Source: Trinickia diaoshuihuensis
Lineage (GTDB): Bacteria; Pseudomonadota; Gammaproteobacteria; Burkholderiales; Burkholderiaceae
Length of the DNA: 64,000 nt
NCBI RefSeq assembly: GCF_003390925.1
Contig: NZ_QUBS01000082.1
Span: 124,001 to 188,000 of the forward strand
Direction: 5' to 3'
The notes under the pieces were generated by a model. That model did not search any database. It was not told the DNA's origin and saw only the letters and a program-made list of their open reading frames with translations. Of the stretch, positions 17,413 to 26,794 are shown piece after piece; the first letter of the stretch is position 1, and every line of letters starts with the position of its first letter. The position numbers and the translations under genes were made by a program.

Positions 17413-18807
17413 ATGTCGTCCTGGAAACCCGATCCGACGTTCTACCCTTCCGCGCGGCTCGCCGCGCAAGCCCCGAGAGAAACGCTCGCGTACGTCGCGA
17501 GCTTTGATCCCACGCGGCGCGTACCCGACGAACTCGCGGTCGTCGATCTCGATCCCGGTTCGCCCGATTACGGCAAAATCGTCGAACGCGTCGCGATGCC
17601 GAACACCGGCGATGAATTGCATCATTTCGGCTGGAATGCATGCAGTTCTCATCTTTGCCCCAACGCGCCGCATCCGCATTCCGAACGCCGCTATTTAATC
17701 GTCCCGGGTCTGCGCAGCTCGCGCATTCATGTGCTCGATACGAAACCCGACCCGCGCCGGCCGAAGATCGTGCGCGTGCTCGAACCCGACGAGGTCGCGC
17801 GCAAGTCCGGCTATACACGGCCGCACACGATCCACTGCGGCCCGCAAGGCATCTTCGTCGTCTCGCTCGCGAACGCCGAAGGCGATGCGCCCGGCGGCAT
17901 TTTTCTGATGGATCACGATTCGTTCGATATCCGCGGTCAATGGGAAATCGACCGTGGGCCGCAGCAACTCGCCTACGACGCTTGGTGGCACCTCGGCTAC
18001 GACACGCTCGTCTCCAGCGAATGGGGGCTGCCCGCCACGTTCGAAAACGGCCTGGTGCCCGAGATCCTCCTGGGTGGCCAGTACGGCCACCGGCTCCACT
18101 TCTGGGACCTCAATACGCGCAAGCACAAGCAGACGATCGACTTCGGCGAGGAAAACCAGCTCGTCTTCGAATTGCGGCCCGCGCACGATCCGACCAAGGC
18201 GCACGGCTTCGTCAACTCCGTGATCAGCTTGAAGGATCTGTCCGCATCGATTTGGACCTGGTACCGCGACGGCGATCGCTGGGCGGCGCGCAAGGTCATC
18301 GAGATTCCCGCCGAGCCGGCCGACCCTGCCCTGCTGCCGCCGATGCTCAAACGCTTCAGCGCCGTGCCGCCGCTCGTCACCGATATCGCGCTCTCGCTCG
18401 ATGACCGGTTCTTATACGTCGCATGCTGGGGCACGGGCGAGATGCGCCGCTACGACGTATCGGATCCGCATCACCCCGAACTCGTGGGCTCCGTGCGCAT
18501 CGGCGGCATCGCCGGGCGCACGCCGCACCCGCGCAGCGGCGACCAGCCTTTGAACGGCGGGCCGCAAATGGTCGAGGTAAGCCGCGACGGCCGCCGCGTC
18601 TACTTCACCAACTCGCTGTACGGCGCCATCGACGAACAGTTCTACCCCGACGGCATCGACGGCTGGATGGTGAAGCTCGACGCGCCCGAGGACGGAGGCC
18701 TGTCGTTCGACCGCGAGTTTTACCTCGAATGGCCGAAGAGCCATCGGCCGCATCAGATTCGCCTCGAAGGCGGCGACGCGTCGTCCGACTCGTATTGCTA
18801 CCCTTGA
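17413..18807 (+). CDS. Selenium-binding protein 56 family (methanethiol-oxidase-like)
   Basis: 464 residues. The N-terminal half has the conserved HHFGWNACSS followed by HLCPNAPHPHSERRYLIVPGL, and later HTIHCGPQG, SSEWGLP and QYGHRLHFWDL. Together with HPRSGDQPLNGGPQM and the DGWMVKLD end these are signature segments of the SBP56 beta-propeller family. Some members are copper-dependent methanethiol oxidases (methanethiol to formaldehyde, H2S and H2O2); others have no assigned activity. There is no export signal. The AGGAAGAGG ribosome binding site supports this ATG. The 205-base leader is conspicuously AT- and T-rich compared with its surroundings. A small membrane protein follows after 49 bases, probably in the same operon. 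Confidence 0.9.
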   Translation: MSSWKPDPTFYPSARLAAQAPRETLAYVASFDPTRRVPDELAVVDLDPGSPDYGKIVERVAMPNTGDELHHFGWNACSSHLCPNAPHPHSERRYLIVPGLRSSRIHVLDTKPDPRRPKIVRVLEPDEVARKSGYTRPHTIHCGPQGIFVVSLANAEGDAPGGIFLMDHDSFDIRGQWEIDRGPQQLAYDAWWHLGYDTLVSSEWGLPATFENGLVPEILLGGQYGHRLHFWDLNTRKHKQTIDFGEENQLVFELRPAHDPTKAHGFVNSVISLKDLSASIWTWYRDGDRWAARKVIEIPAEPADPALLPPMLKRFSAVPPLVTDIALSLDDRFLYVACWGTGEMRRYDVSDPHHPELVGSVRIGGIAGRTPHPRSGDQPLNGGPQMVEVSRDGRRVYFTNSLYGAIDEQFYPDGIDGWMVKLDAPEDGGLSFDREFYLEWPKSHRPHQIRLEGGDASSDSYCYP

Positions 18808-18856
18808 GGACGCCGGTCGGAACGATCCGGGCCGCTGCGCCGGGAGGGACGCGACC

Positions 18857-19510
18857 ATGACCCTGGCCTCGCAAGCGAGCGCGGCCGCGCCGTGGCTCGC
18901 GGTCGTCGGCAGCGGGATTTTTCACGGCGTGAATCCGGCCATGGGCTGGCTGTTCGCCACCGCGCTCGGTTTGCAACGCAAAAGCCGCACGGCGCTCGTG
19001 GCGGCGTTGCCGCCGCTCGCGCTGGGCCACGCCGTCTCGATCTTCGCGGTCACCTCCTCGGCCCTCGTGCTGGGACTCGCGGTCCATGCCGGCCCGTTGA
19101 AAATCGTCGCGGGGATCGTGCTGCTCGGCTGGGCCGTCTATCACCTGCTGTACGGGCATCGGCATCGCGTGCGCGTCGGCATGACGGCGGGCGCCGCGGG
19201 GCTTGCGCTGTGGTCGGCGGCCACCGCCACCGTTCACGGCGCGGGGCTCATGCTCGTTCCGGCCTTGATGCCGATCTGCGGCGCCGCGGCGCAAGCGAGT
19301 CTGACCAGCGCACTCGGAGACACACTCGGTCCCGCGGCGCTCGTCACTATTGTCCACACGCTCGTGGCGTCGGCGACGAGCGCCGCGATCGCATTCGCGG
19401 CTTACGAGTACTTCGGCCTCGGCATGCTGCGGCGCGGGTGGATCAACTTCGACTGGATTTGGTCGGGCGCGCTCGCGCTGACGGGCACGGCGTTGCTCGC
19501 GCTAGCTTGA
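18857..19510 (+). CDS. Small polytopic membrane protein paired with the SBP56 gene
   Basis: 217 residues with about five or six hydrophobic segments and few charges. Intramembrane HGVNPAMGWLFATALG and TVHGAGLMLVPALMP carry His residues, which may be metal- or proton-related but this is only inference. Similar proteins next to SBP56 genes are often labelled ArcD-like; I see no support for amino-acid antiport. The position directly after the SBP56 gene suggests supply or export of a ligand, copper or a thiol for that enzyme. Confidence 0.7.
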   Translation: MTLASQASAAAPWLAVVGSGIFHGVNPAMGWLFATALGLQRKSRTALVAALPPLALGHAVSIFAVTSSALVLGLAVHAGPLKIVAGIVLLGWAVYHLLYGHRHRVRVGMTAGAAGLALWSAATATVHGAGLMLVPALMPICGAAAQASLTSALGDTLGPAALVTIVHTLVASATSAAIAFAAYEYFGLGMLRRGWINFDWIWSGALALTGTALLALA

Positions 19511-19553
19511 CGCGCGGCAGCGCGGCAGCGCCGAACCGGCGCCCGGGCTTGCC

Positions 19554-20771
19554 TCAACGGCCGCGCGCATTCTCAGAGAGCGACTGTTCGAGCGCCGCGA
19601 CGCCGGCCGGCAGGTCGACGCGCGCGCCCAATTCGAGCATCGTGCGACCGAGCGCATGCAGCGTGCGGAACAGGTTGTGTTCGCGGCACTGCTCGCCCAT
19701 CTGCCCGATCCGCACGATCGGCAATCCGAACGATCCCGAGATCTCCACTTGATGATGGCGCGAGATGTGGCCGCAGATGTCGCCGGGGCTCAGTTGCGCG
19801 GGCGTCGAGATGCCGACGACCGAGTTCAGCCGGCACGGCTCGGGCGCGAAGAGCGCCAGCCCCATGGCCGATACGCCGGCTTGCAATGCGAGGGAACACT
19901 TCAGGTGGCGCGCGAAGCGTTTCTCCAGCGTTTCGGCGCAGACAAGGCGCAACGCCTCGTGCAGGGCCAGCACGCCCGACACGGGCGCCGTGTAGTGATA
20001 ACCGGCGTTGTGCCAAAAGTTCTCGGCGAGCGAAGCGTCGAGGCACCAATGGGCGCCCGGTTGCGTGCGCGTCTTCATCCGGTGCCAGGCTTCGTCCGAG
20101 AATGCGATCAGCGAGACGCCCGGAATCGACGACAAGCCTTTTTGCCCGCCGGTGATGACGGCGTCGATGCCCCAAGCGTCCATCTCGAGCGGCATCGTGC
20201 TCAGCGTGCAAACGGCGTCGACGACCACGAGCGCACCGGCCGCCTTCGCCAGCGCCGCAATTTCCTTCAGTTCGTGATTCCAGATCGTGTTCGACGTCTC
20301 GCCTTGGACGATCGTCACGATCTCGGGCCGCTCGCGCGCGAGCGCGTCGGCCACTTCGGCAAGGCTGGCCACGGCGCCGTCGGCCACGTCGAGCGTGGCG
20401 ACGTGGGCGCCGCAGCGCTTGGCCATCTCGGCCATCCGCGCGCTGAAAAACCCGTTCTTGATCGACAGGACGCGCGTACCCGTCCAAGCGAGGTTGGAAA
20501 TCGCCATTTCCATCGCCGCCGAGCCGGGGCCGGCCACGCCCAACACCCATTTGGAGCGCGTTTGAAAGACGTAGCGCGCCATCTCCTTCACTTGCCCGAT
20601 CACCTTCGACATCGTGGCCCCGAGGTGATTGATGACGATGGCATTGGCTTTGGCGACGGCCGCCGGAATCGGCACGGGGCCGGCGCCCATCATCAACAGC
20701 GGTTCTTCGGGGAGGATCGCGTCGAGCGACACGACGTCGGGGCAAGGGATGGAGGGCTCGTGGCTGGACAT
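19554..20771 (-). CDS. Class V aminotransferase (alanine-glyoxylate/serine-glyoxylate type)
   Basis: 405 residues. The fold type I PLP enzyme features are GVAGPGSAAMEMA (cofactor phosphate loop), VVVDAVCTL (the Asp contacting the pyridine) and ITGGQKGLSS with the Schiff-base Lys at about 211. The start LLMMGAGPVPIP is typical of the alanine/serine-glyoxylate group. It would transaminate glyoxylate to glycine in the cytosol. Glyoxylate is a product of purine catabolism and the xdh operon is nearby, but the two are not contiguous, so a pathway link is an inference. It ends 43 bases from the convergent membrane-protein gene. Confidence 0.85.
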   Translation of the reverse strand: MSSHEPSIPCPDVVSLDAILPEEPLLMMGAGPVPIPAAVAKANAIVINHLGATMSKVIGQVKEMARYVFQTRSKWVLGVAGPGSAAMEMAISNLAWTGTRVLSIKNGFFSARMAEMAKRCGAHVATLDVADGAVASLAEVADALARERPEIVTIVQGETSNTIWNHELKEIAALAKAAGALVVVDAVCTLSTMPLEMDAWGIDAVITGGQKGLSSIPGVSLIAFSDEAWHRMKTRTQPGAHWCLDASLAENFWHNAGYHYTAPVSGVLALHEALRLVCAETLEKRFARHLKCSLALQAGVSAMGLALFAPEPCRLNSVVGISTPAQLSPGDICGHISRHHQVEISGSFGLPIVRIGQMGEQCREHNLFRTLHALGRTMLELGARVDLPAGVAALEQSLSENARGR

Positions 20772-20944
20772 GGCTAGGCGTAAAGGCGCGTCGCGCGAAA
20801 GGGGTGAGTCGACCCCGCCGCGATGGTTACGCTGCTCATGCTTCGATTGGTGCGATGCGGCGAGGGGGAGTCCCGATCATTGCCCCATTTCGGACCATCC
20901 GCAAGGATTTTCTACCGAATGCGTCACCGAAAGCGGGCCCGCGC

Positions 20945-21502
20945 TTACGCGACGGTCGGCGGCGATTCCGACGAAGGCGTGGACAGACCGTCCGTTACGG
21001 TCGCCGGCGGCGCCACATAGCCGCATAGCTGTGCGAGCAACGCCGCCTCGCGTTCATGCACCTCGACGGGGAACGCGACCGCGCCGGCGTGCGCGAGATA
21101 GCGCGCGCGGTGCTGGCCGTTGCGGAACCCGACGACGCCTTCGTGCTTGAGCCGCAGCCAACCGAGCATCCCGCGCACGCGCCGCGCGTGGATCGTCACG
21201 TACGGCATGGCGGGAATGCGTTCGTTGTCGGGGTCGAGGAAATCGCGGATGCCCTTGACCTTGCCGCTGTGCCAATTGCCGACGGGCGGCAGCACGTAAT
21301 CGGTATCGTCGCGCCCGGCGCATTCGAGCAGTTTGCGAGCGTCGACGATCACGACGCGATGGCGGCTCTGGTCGTCTTCGAACACGCGCTTTAGGCGCAC
21401 GTGATCGTAGTGAGGATGGTTGGCAAGCGGAACGAGCCAGACCGGGCCGGGGCCGGCCGAGGGTGCGAGAGCAACCGCATGAATCAATGCGGACGTGGAC
21501 AT
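20945..21502 (-). CDS. Osa/FiwA-like ParB/Srx-fold protein, hypothetical
   Basis: 185 residues from MSTSALIHAVALAPS. The middle and C-terminal part (VVIVDARKLLECAG, PYVTIHARRVRGMLGWLRL, VVGFRNGQHRARYLAHAGA) resembles the ParB/sulfiredoxin-like fold, in which a (D/N)GxHR loop binds nucleotide or DNA. Chromosomal relatives are often called plasmid fertility inhibition factor because of similarity to Osa/FiwA; a fertility role is not shown here. The upstream part of the longer frame is the antisense of the crotonase gene and was excluded. It is divergent from that gene, with a 167-base shared intergenic region. Confidence 0.55.
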   Translation of the reverse strand: MSTSALIHAVALAPSAGPGPVWLVPLANHPHYDHVRLKRVFEDDQSRHRVVIVDARKLLECAGRDDTDYVLPPVGNWHSGKVKGIRDFLDPDNERIPAMPYVTIHARRVRGMLGWLRLKHEGVVGFRNGQHRARYLAHAGAVAFPVEVHEREAALLAQLCGYVAPPATVTDGLSTPSSESPPTVA

Positions 21503-21669
21503 GACGAACGTATGATTGTTGGCATTCCTGGCGCTGGGCGCCAGCCCATCGGCGTTCGTTTCGCCGAGGAAACCGGCAAGGGTATCCTCGGATGATGACG
21601 ATTCCGTGACAAATATGACACATCGGTCTGAACCTTGGCCGCCGCGGGTCCCAACAAGAGAGACGAGCG

Positions 21670-22476
21670 ATGCGAGAAATCTTTGGTGCGCATGTCCGGA
21701 TCGAAGCATCCGCCCATGGTGTTGCAACAATCGTGCTCGATCGCCCCGAGCGTAAAAACGCCGTTGACCGGCCAACCGCCGAGGCGCTCGCGAACGCGTT
21801 CTCGCGCTTCGAGTCGGAGAGCGCTTGGCGCGTGGGCGTATTGTTCGGCGCTGGCGGGACGTTTTGCGCGGGAGCCGATTTGACGGCGATGAACGACGAA
21901 GCACGCCGCAACGAAGCGCGGCCCGACGGCAGCGGCGCGGGACCCATGGGGCCGACGCGCATGATGCTGTCCAAACCCGTGATCGCCGCGATCGCCGGTC
22001 ACGCCGTCGCGGGCGGGCTCGAACTCGCGGCGATGTGCGATCTGCGCGTCGTGGAAGAAGATGCCGTGCTCGGCGTGTTTTGCCGGCGCTTCGGCGTGCC
22101 GCTCATCGACGGCGGTACGATTCGCTTGCCGCGTTTGGTCGGACTGTCGCGCGCGCTCGATTTGATTCTGACGGGGCGGCCCGTGCACGCCGAGGAAGCG
22201 TTGGCGATCGGGCTCGCCAACCGCGTGGTACCCCATGGCGAGGCGCGCACGGCCGCCGAAGCGCTGGCCGCGCAACTTGCCGCGCTGCCGCAAGCGGCCT
22301 TGCTCGCCGACCGCCGCTCGGCGATCGAAAACAGCGCGTTGGGCGATTTGGCCGAAGCACTGCGCCGCGAGGGCGCCGGGGGCTATCGAGCTCTACTCGA
22401 CGAAGGCCTCGCCGGGGCCGCCCGCTTCGCGGCGGGCGCCGGACGTCACGGCGAGGCGGCCGACGAGCAGCGGTAG
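21670..22476 (+). CDS. Enoyl-CoA hydratase/isomerase family (crotonase)
   Basis: 268 residues. ATIVLDRPERKNAVD, GAGGTFCAGADLTAM (first oxyanion-hole segment) and AAIAGHAVAGGLELAAMCDLRV (second oxyanion-hole segment and active-site region) define the crotonase superfamily. FCRRFGVPLIDGGTIRLPRLVG and LILTGRPVHAEEALAIGL complete the fold. It acts on an acyl-CoA in the cytosol; hydratase versus other crotonase chemistry cannot be settled from the sequence. The GAGAGACGAG region just before the ATG serves as ribosome binding site. Confidence 0.88.
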   Translation: MREIFGAHVRIEASAHGVATIVLDRPERKNAVDRPTAEALANAFSRFESESAWRVGVLFGAGGTFCAGADLTAMNDEARRNEARPDGSGAGPMGPTRMMLSKPVIAAIAGHAVAGGLELAAMCDLRVVEEDAVLGVFCRRFGVPLIDGGTIRLPRLVGLSRALDLILTGRPVHAEEALAIGLANRVVPHGEARTAAEALAAQLAALPQAALLADRRSAIENSALGDLAEALRREGAGGYRALLDEGLAGAARFAAGAGRHGEAADEQR

Positions 22477-22518
22477 TTCGCGGGCGCCCCGCCTTGCGGT
22501 GCTGCGTTAGACCATCAT

Positions 22519-23826
22519 TCAGCCACGAGCCGGCAAGATCTTGCCGACGCACGCTCCGAAGCCCACGCGGTAGCCTTCGCCCTGACACCAGCCGGCGAGC
22601 GTCAGCTCGTCGCCGTCGATGATGAACGTGCGCGTGCCGCCGCCCGCTAGCGTCAACGGTCGAGCCCCGTTCCAGGTCAACTCCAGCAACGAACCAAACG
22701 AATCTTCCGTCGGCCCGCTGATCGTGCCCGAGCCCATCAGATCGCCCACACGCGTATTGCATCCCGACACGGTGTGATGAGCGAGTTGCTGAGCCATCGT
22801 CCAGTACATGTGCTTGAAGTTCGTGCGCGCGATCGTCGTCGCTTCGTTCGCCCCGTCCGGACGCAGCCGCACTTCGAGCGAGACGTCGAACGCATGCGCC
22901 CCTTCATGCCGCAAATATTCCAATGGTTCAGGCGTCTGCTCGGGCTGCGCGACACGGAACGGCTCGAGGGCGTCGAGCGTCACGATCCAGGGCGAGATGG
23001 TCGTCGCGAACGTCTTCGCGTTGAACGGCCCGAGCGGCACGTATTCCCACTGCTGTATATCCCGCGCGCTCCAATCGTTGAGCAGCACCATGCCGAAAAT
23101 ATGATCCTCGGCCTCGCCGCAAGCGATCGGCTCGCCGAGCGCATTGCCACGCCCCACGATAAAGCCGGTCTCGAGTTCGATGTCGAGCTTGCGGCACGCG
23201 CCGTAGACGGGGCGGTCCGCGTCGGGAAGTTTCAATTGCCCCATCGGGCGGCGCACGCTCGTGCCGCTGACGACGACCGACGAGGCCCGGCCGTTGTAGC
23301 CGATCGGCATCTCCGACCAATTGGGCAGCAGCGCATTCTTCGGATCGCGGAACATCGAGCCGACGTTCGTCGCATGTTCCTTCGACGAATAAAAGTCGGT
23401 GTAGCCGGGAATCTCGACGGGCAGATGCATCGTCGCGCTTTGCATCGGCACGAAAACGCGCTCGCGCAACGCAGCGTCGTCGCGCAGCGTTGCGCACGCC
23501 GCATCGAGCAGCGCGCTCAATTGGATCCGCACGCCGCGCCACGCATCGCGCCCGAGCGCGATGAACGCATTGAGCGACGCACGGGCGAACACGTCTTCAT
23601 CGGCATCGAGTTCGAGTCGCCCGGCGGCGCGCAGCGCGGCGAGATCGACGATCCAGTCGCCGATCGCCACGCCCGCGCGCGGCGCCGGATTGCGCACGTC
23701 AGTAAAGATGCCGAACGGCAGGTTTTGGATCGAGAAATCGCAAGCCGCGTCGTTGGCGGACGCGAGCCAACTGCGCTTGGCGGGGTCGAGCGTTTGCGCG
23801 AGCGCTGTCGAAAGATCTTGGGTCAT
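22519..23826 (-). CDS. fahA: Fumarylacetoacetase
   Basis: 435 residues. It hydrolyses fumarylacetoacetate to fumarate and acetoacetate, the last step of tyrosine degradation. Visible features are the N-terminal SH3-like part (FSIQNLPFGIFTDVRNPAPRAG), the metal- and substrate-binding YTDFYSSKEHATNVG, LDIELETGFIVG, LLNDWSARDIQQWEYVPLG, and TVSGCNTRVGDLMGSGTISGP. It starts two bases after the hmgA stop, so the two are co-transcribed and probably translationally coupled. The ATG giving MTQDLSTALAQ was chosen over an upstream in-frame start inside hmgA. Confidence 0.95.
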   Translation of the reverse strand: MTQDLSTALAQTLDPAKRSWLASANDAACDFSIQNLPFGIFTDVRNPAPRAGVAIGDWIVDLAALRAAGRLELDADEDVFARASLNAFIALGRDAWRGVRIQLSALLDAACATLRDDAALRERVFVPMQSATMHLPVEIPGYTDFYSSKEHATNVGSMFRDPKNALLPNWSEMPIGYNGRASSVVVSGTSVRRPMGQLKLPDADRPVYGACRKLDIELETGFIVGRGNALGEPIACGEAEDHIFGMVLLNDWSARDIQQWEYVPLGPFNAKTFATTISPWIVTLDALEPFRVAQPEQTPEPLEYLRHEGAHAFDVSLEVRLRPDGANEATTIARTNFKHMYWTMAQQLAHHTVSGCNTRVGDLMGSGTISGPTEDSFGSLLELTWNGARPLTLAGGGTRTFIIDGDELTLAGWCQGEGYRVGFGACVGKILPARG

Positions 23827-23828
23827 GC

Positions 23829-25169
23829 TTATCGCCGTTCCGGATTGAAATGCTTGGTCAAGCCTTGCCAGCACTCGAAATAGTCCGCTTGCAATTGCAC
23901 GCTATCGAGCGCGAAGCGCGTGGGCTTGAGCAGCGTGCGCGTCTCGAACATGAACGCGAGCGTATCGCCGACCTTTTGCGGCTTGCTGGTATCGATCTTT
24001 GACGCCTTCTCGAACGTGTCCGCATCGGGCCCGTGGCCGGACATGCAGTTGTGCAGACTCGCGCCGCCGGGCACGAACCCCTCCGCCTTGGCGTCGTATA
24101 CGCCGTGCACGAGCCCCATGAACTCGCTGGCGACGTTGCGGTGGAACCAAGGCGGGCGGAAGGTATCCTCGCCCGTCAGCCAGCGCGGCGGGAAAATCAC
24201 GAAGTCGATCGAATCGACACCCGGCGTATCGCTTTGCGATTGCAGCACGAGAAAGATCGAGGGATCGGGATGGTCGAAGCTGATCGAGCCGATCGTGTTG
24301 AAACGGCGCAAATCGTACTTGTACGGTGCATAGTTTCCGTGCCAGGCGACGACGTCGAGCGGCGAGTGGCCGATATCGGCGCGCCACAGCTTACCGTTCA
24401 GCTTCGTGACGAGTTCGAACGCTCCCTCTCGGTCCTCATAAGCCGCGTGCGGCGTGAGGAAGTCGCGCGGATTGGCGAGCCCGTTCGAGCCGATCGGGCC
24501 CAGATCGGGCAGACGCAGCAGCGCACCGAAGTTTTCGCAGACGTAGCCGCGCGCTTGTCCGTCGGCGAGCGTCACCGAAAAACGCACGCCGCGCGGTACG
24601 ACCGCGATTTCGCACGGCTCGAGCTCGAGCACACCCATTTCCGTGGCGATGCGCAACCGCCCTTCCTGCGGCACGATGAGCAATTCGCCGTCGGCGTTGT
24701 AGAAGAATCGATCGGTCATCGAACGATTCGCGGCATACAGATGAATCGCGCAACCCGACATCGCCTCGGCCGCGCCGTTGCCGGCCATCGTGACGAGGCC
24801 TTCCACGAAGTCGGTCGGCTCGGCCGGCATCGGTAGCGGATCCCAGCGCAATTGGTTCGGAGGCGTAGCCGGCGTTTCGGCGAAGTTCGCGACGAGCCGC
24901 GACTTGCCCTCGGCCGTGCGCGGGACGAACGGCTCGAACGGCCGATGCACCGCGGCGGGCCGGATCCGATAGAGCCAACTGCGGCGGTTATGCGCGCGCG
25001 GCGCCGTGAAGGCCGTGCCCGAGAGTTGCTCGGCGTAAAGCCCATAAGGCGCGCGCTGCGGCGAGTTGCGGCCGGCCGGCAGCGCCCCGGGCAGCGCCTC
25101 GGTGGCGAATTCGTTCGCGAAACCGGACTGGTAGCCGGGCTCCACGTCGCGGCGAGAGACGTCTTGCAT
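23829..25169 (-). CDS. hmgA: Homogentisate 1,2-dioxygenase
   Basis: 446 residues, full length. This non-haem Fe(II) enzyme opens homogentisate to maleylacetoacetate. The start [19 protein letters not shown] and [23 protein letters not shown] are characteristic. The C-terminal cupin holds the iron ligands in [17 protein letters not shown] (His and Glu) and the later His of NCMSGHGPD. It is the middle gene of the MFS-hmgA-fahA operon. No maleylacetoacetate isomerase gene is present here, so that step must be encoded elsewhere or occur with glutathione alone. Confidence 0.96.
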   Translation of the reverse strand: MQDVSRRDVEPGYQSGFANEFATEALPGALPAGRNSPQRAPYGLYAEQLSGTAFTAPRAHNRRSWLYRIRPAAVHRPFEPFVPRTAEGKSRLVANFAETPATPPNQLRWDPLPMPAEPTDFVEGLVTMAGNGAAEAMSGCAIHLYAANRSMTDRFFYNADGELLIVPQEGRLRIATEMGVLELEPCEIAVVPRGVRFSVTLADGQARGYVCENFGALLRLPDLGPIGSNGLANPRDFLTPHAAYEDREGAFELVTKLNGKLWRADIGHSPLDVVAWHGNYAPYKYDLRRFNTIGSISFDHPDPSIFLVLQSQSDTPGVDSIDFVIFPPRWLTGEDTFRPPWFHRNVASEFMGLVHGVYDAKAEGFVPGGASLHNCMSGHGPDADTFEKASKIDTSKPQKVGDTLAFMFETRTLLKPTRFALDSVQLQADYFECWQGLTKHFNPERR

Positions 25170-25216
25170 GACTGAAGTTCTCCGTTAAACGATAAATCGA
25201 TGCGGGACGCACACGG

Positions 25217-26572
25217 TCAAACGGCGGCCGGCGAGCCGGCCCGGCGCCCGCGCGTCGCGCCGGCAAGCGCGATGACGAACAAGGCGGAGCACAGCACCGG
25301 CACTGCGGCGGCGCGGAACAATGCGGCGTCCGACCATTGCAGCGCGATCAGTTGCCCGCCCACGAGCGGCCCGAGTACCGAGCCCACCCGGCCGATGCCG
25401 AGGCTCCAGCCGATCCCGGTGGAGCGCAGCGCCGTGGGGTAGTACTGACCGGCAAGCGCATTGACGGCGGGCTGCCCGCCGACGACGCAAAAACCGCCGG
25501 CAAACACGGCCACGAGCAGCCAAGGCAGCATATGCGCCACGCTGCCGATGAGCCCGACGGAGACGGCGGCGCCGGCGAACGAGACGATGAGCACGCGCAC
25601 GAAGCCGTAGCGCTCGATGAACCAGCCCAGCAACAGCGTGCCGATGACGCCGCCCGTTTGCAGCGTCGTACCGACGAGCACGGCCGTACCGGCGGTGTAC
25701 CCCGCGGCGCGCATGACCGTCGGCAGCCAGTTCGAAAGGAAATAGAGGTCGATCAGATTCATGAAGCTGATCGCCCACAGCAAGAGCGTGACCGGCATGC
25801 GCCCGGCGCGGAACAGTTCCGCCACGGGCGCGCCGCCGTCGTTGCGCTCGCGCACGACGAGGCGCGTCGCCGGGCCGAGGGCAAGCGCGGGATCGAACGT
25901 CGCGAGCCATGCCTTGGCCTGCTCCATCCGCCCCTTGAGCACGAGAAACTGCAGCGATTCGGGCAGCGCGAACACCATCGCGATGCCGAGCGCGAGCGGC
26001 ACGGCGCCGCCGACGTAGAACACCGACCGCCAGCCGTAGCCCGGAATCAGCGCGGCGCTGACGAAGCCGCCGAGCGCGGCGCCGACCGTGAAGCCGCAAG
26101 AAATCAGCATCATCCGCTTCACGCGATGCGCTTGCGGCGAAAACTCGCCGACGAGCGCCATCGCGTTCGGCATGATGCAGCCGAGCCCCAGCCCGGTCGC
26201 GAAACGCACCGCAATCAGTTGCGGGATCGTGGTCACGAACGGCGTCGCCAGCATCAGCAAGGCGAACGCCAGCGTCGCGCCGATGAGCACGGGCCTGCGG
26301 CCGATGCGGTCGGCCAGCACCGACAAACCGAGCGCGCCGAGCAGCATGCCGAACAGACTTGCGCTGAAGACCGGCCCGAGCGCGGCCTTCGACACATGCC
26401 ATTCGGCAATGACGCTCGGCGCCACATAGCCCATCGCTTGGGCGTCGAAACCGTCGATAACGAGCGCAAGCGCCGTCAGGGCCAGCAACATGAAATGAAA
26501 GGCGGGATGGTGCTTGGCGTCGAGCGCGCGCTCGACTTCGATGATGTCGGCTTGCGTCGGCTGGCTGCTCAT
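25217..26572 (-). CDS. MFS transporter, aromatic acid:H+ symporter (AAHS) type
   Basis: 451 residues, 12 predicted membrane segments. The first helix LVIDGFDAQAMGYVAPSV has the DGxD motif essential in AAHS transporters, and loop 2-3 carries LADRIGRRPVLI. AAHS proteins import aromatic acids such as 4-hydroxybenzoate or homogentisate-type compounds. It is the first gene of the homogentisate operon, 47 bases before hmgA, so import of a tyrosine-pathway aromatic acid is the likely role (inference from context). Confidence 0.9.
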   Translation of the reverse strand: MSSQPTQADIIEVERALDAKHHPAFHFMLLALTALALVIDGFDAQAMGYVAPSVIAEWHVSKAALGPVFSASLFGMLLGALGLSVLADRIGRRPVLIGATLAFALLMLATPFVTTIPQLIAVRFATGLGLGCIMPNAMALVGEFSPQAHRVKRMMLISCGFTVGAALGGFVSAALIPGYGWRSVFYVGGAVPLALGIAMVFALPESLQFLVLKGRMEQAKAWLATFDPALALGPATRLVVRERNDGGAPVAELFRAGRMPVTLLLWAISFMNLIDLYFLSNWLPTVMRAAGYTAGTAVLVGTTLQTGGVIGTLLLGWFIERYGFVRVLIVSFAGAAVSVGLIGSVAHMLPWLLVAVFAGGFCVVGGQPAVNALAGQYYPTALRSTGIGWSLGIGRVGSVLGPLVGGQLIALQWSDAALFRAAAVPVLCSALFVIALAGATRGRRAGSPAAV

Positions 26573-26651
26573 CGTCTTCGTCTCCTCGTTGGGTATCCGC
26601 GGTGATCTCGTCGGGCGTCGCTACGTCGGGCGTCGCCGCCGTCTCACCGAA

Positions 26652-26685
26652 TTTACGCATAGTAAAACGGATTACGCATAGTTAA
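26652..26685. promoter_or_regulatory. Two IclR-like palindromes upstream of the homogentisate operon
   Basis: TTTACGCATAGTAAA (26652-26666) has perfect 5-bp arms around GCATA; about 20 bases on, TTACGCATAGTTAA (26672-26685) is an imperfect second copy with the same core. On the minus strand TTTAAC and TACTAT with 16-base spacing overlap both copies and could be the operon promoter. The core CGCATAG recurs in the palindrome before gcdH, next to an IclR gene. IclR-family HmgR proteins control hmg genes in pseudomonads, so these are candidate operators. Confidence 0.55.
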
Positions 26686-26794
26686 ATCAACGTAAACCCC
26701 GATGGAAGCCTCGGCGATACTGTAGATATAAGTATTTAGCTGATGCCGATGACGCGCAGCCTGGTACTATCGTCTGCGTGCCTTATTTCCCCCG

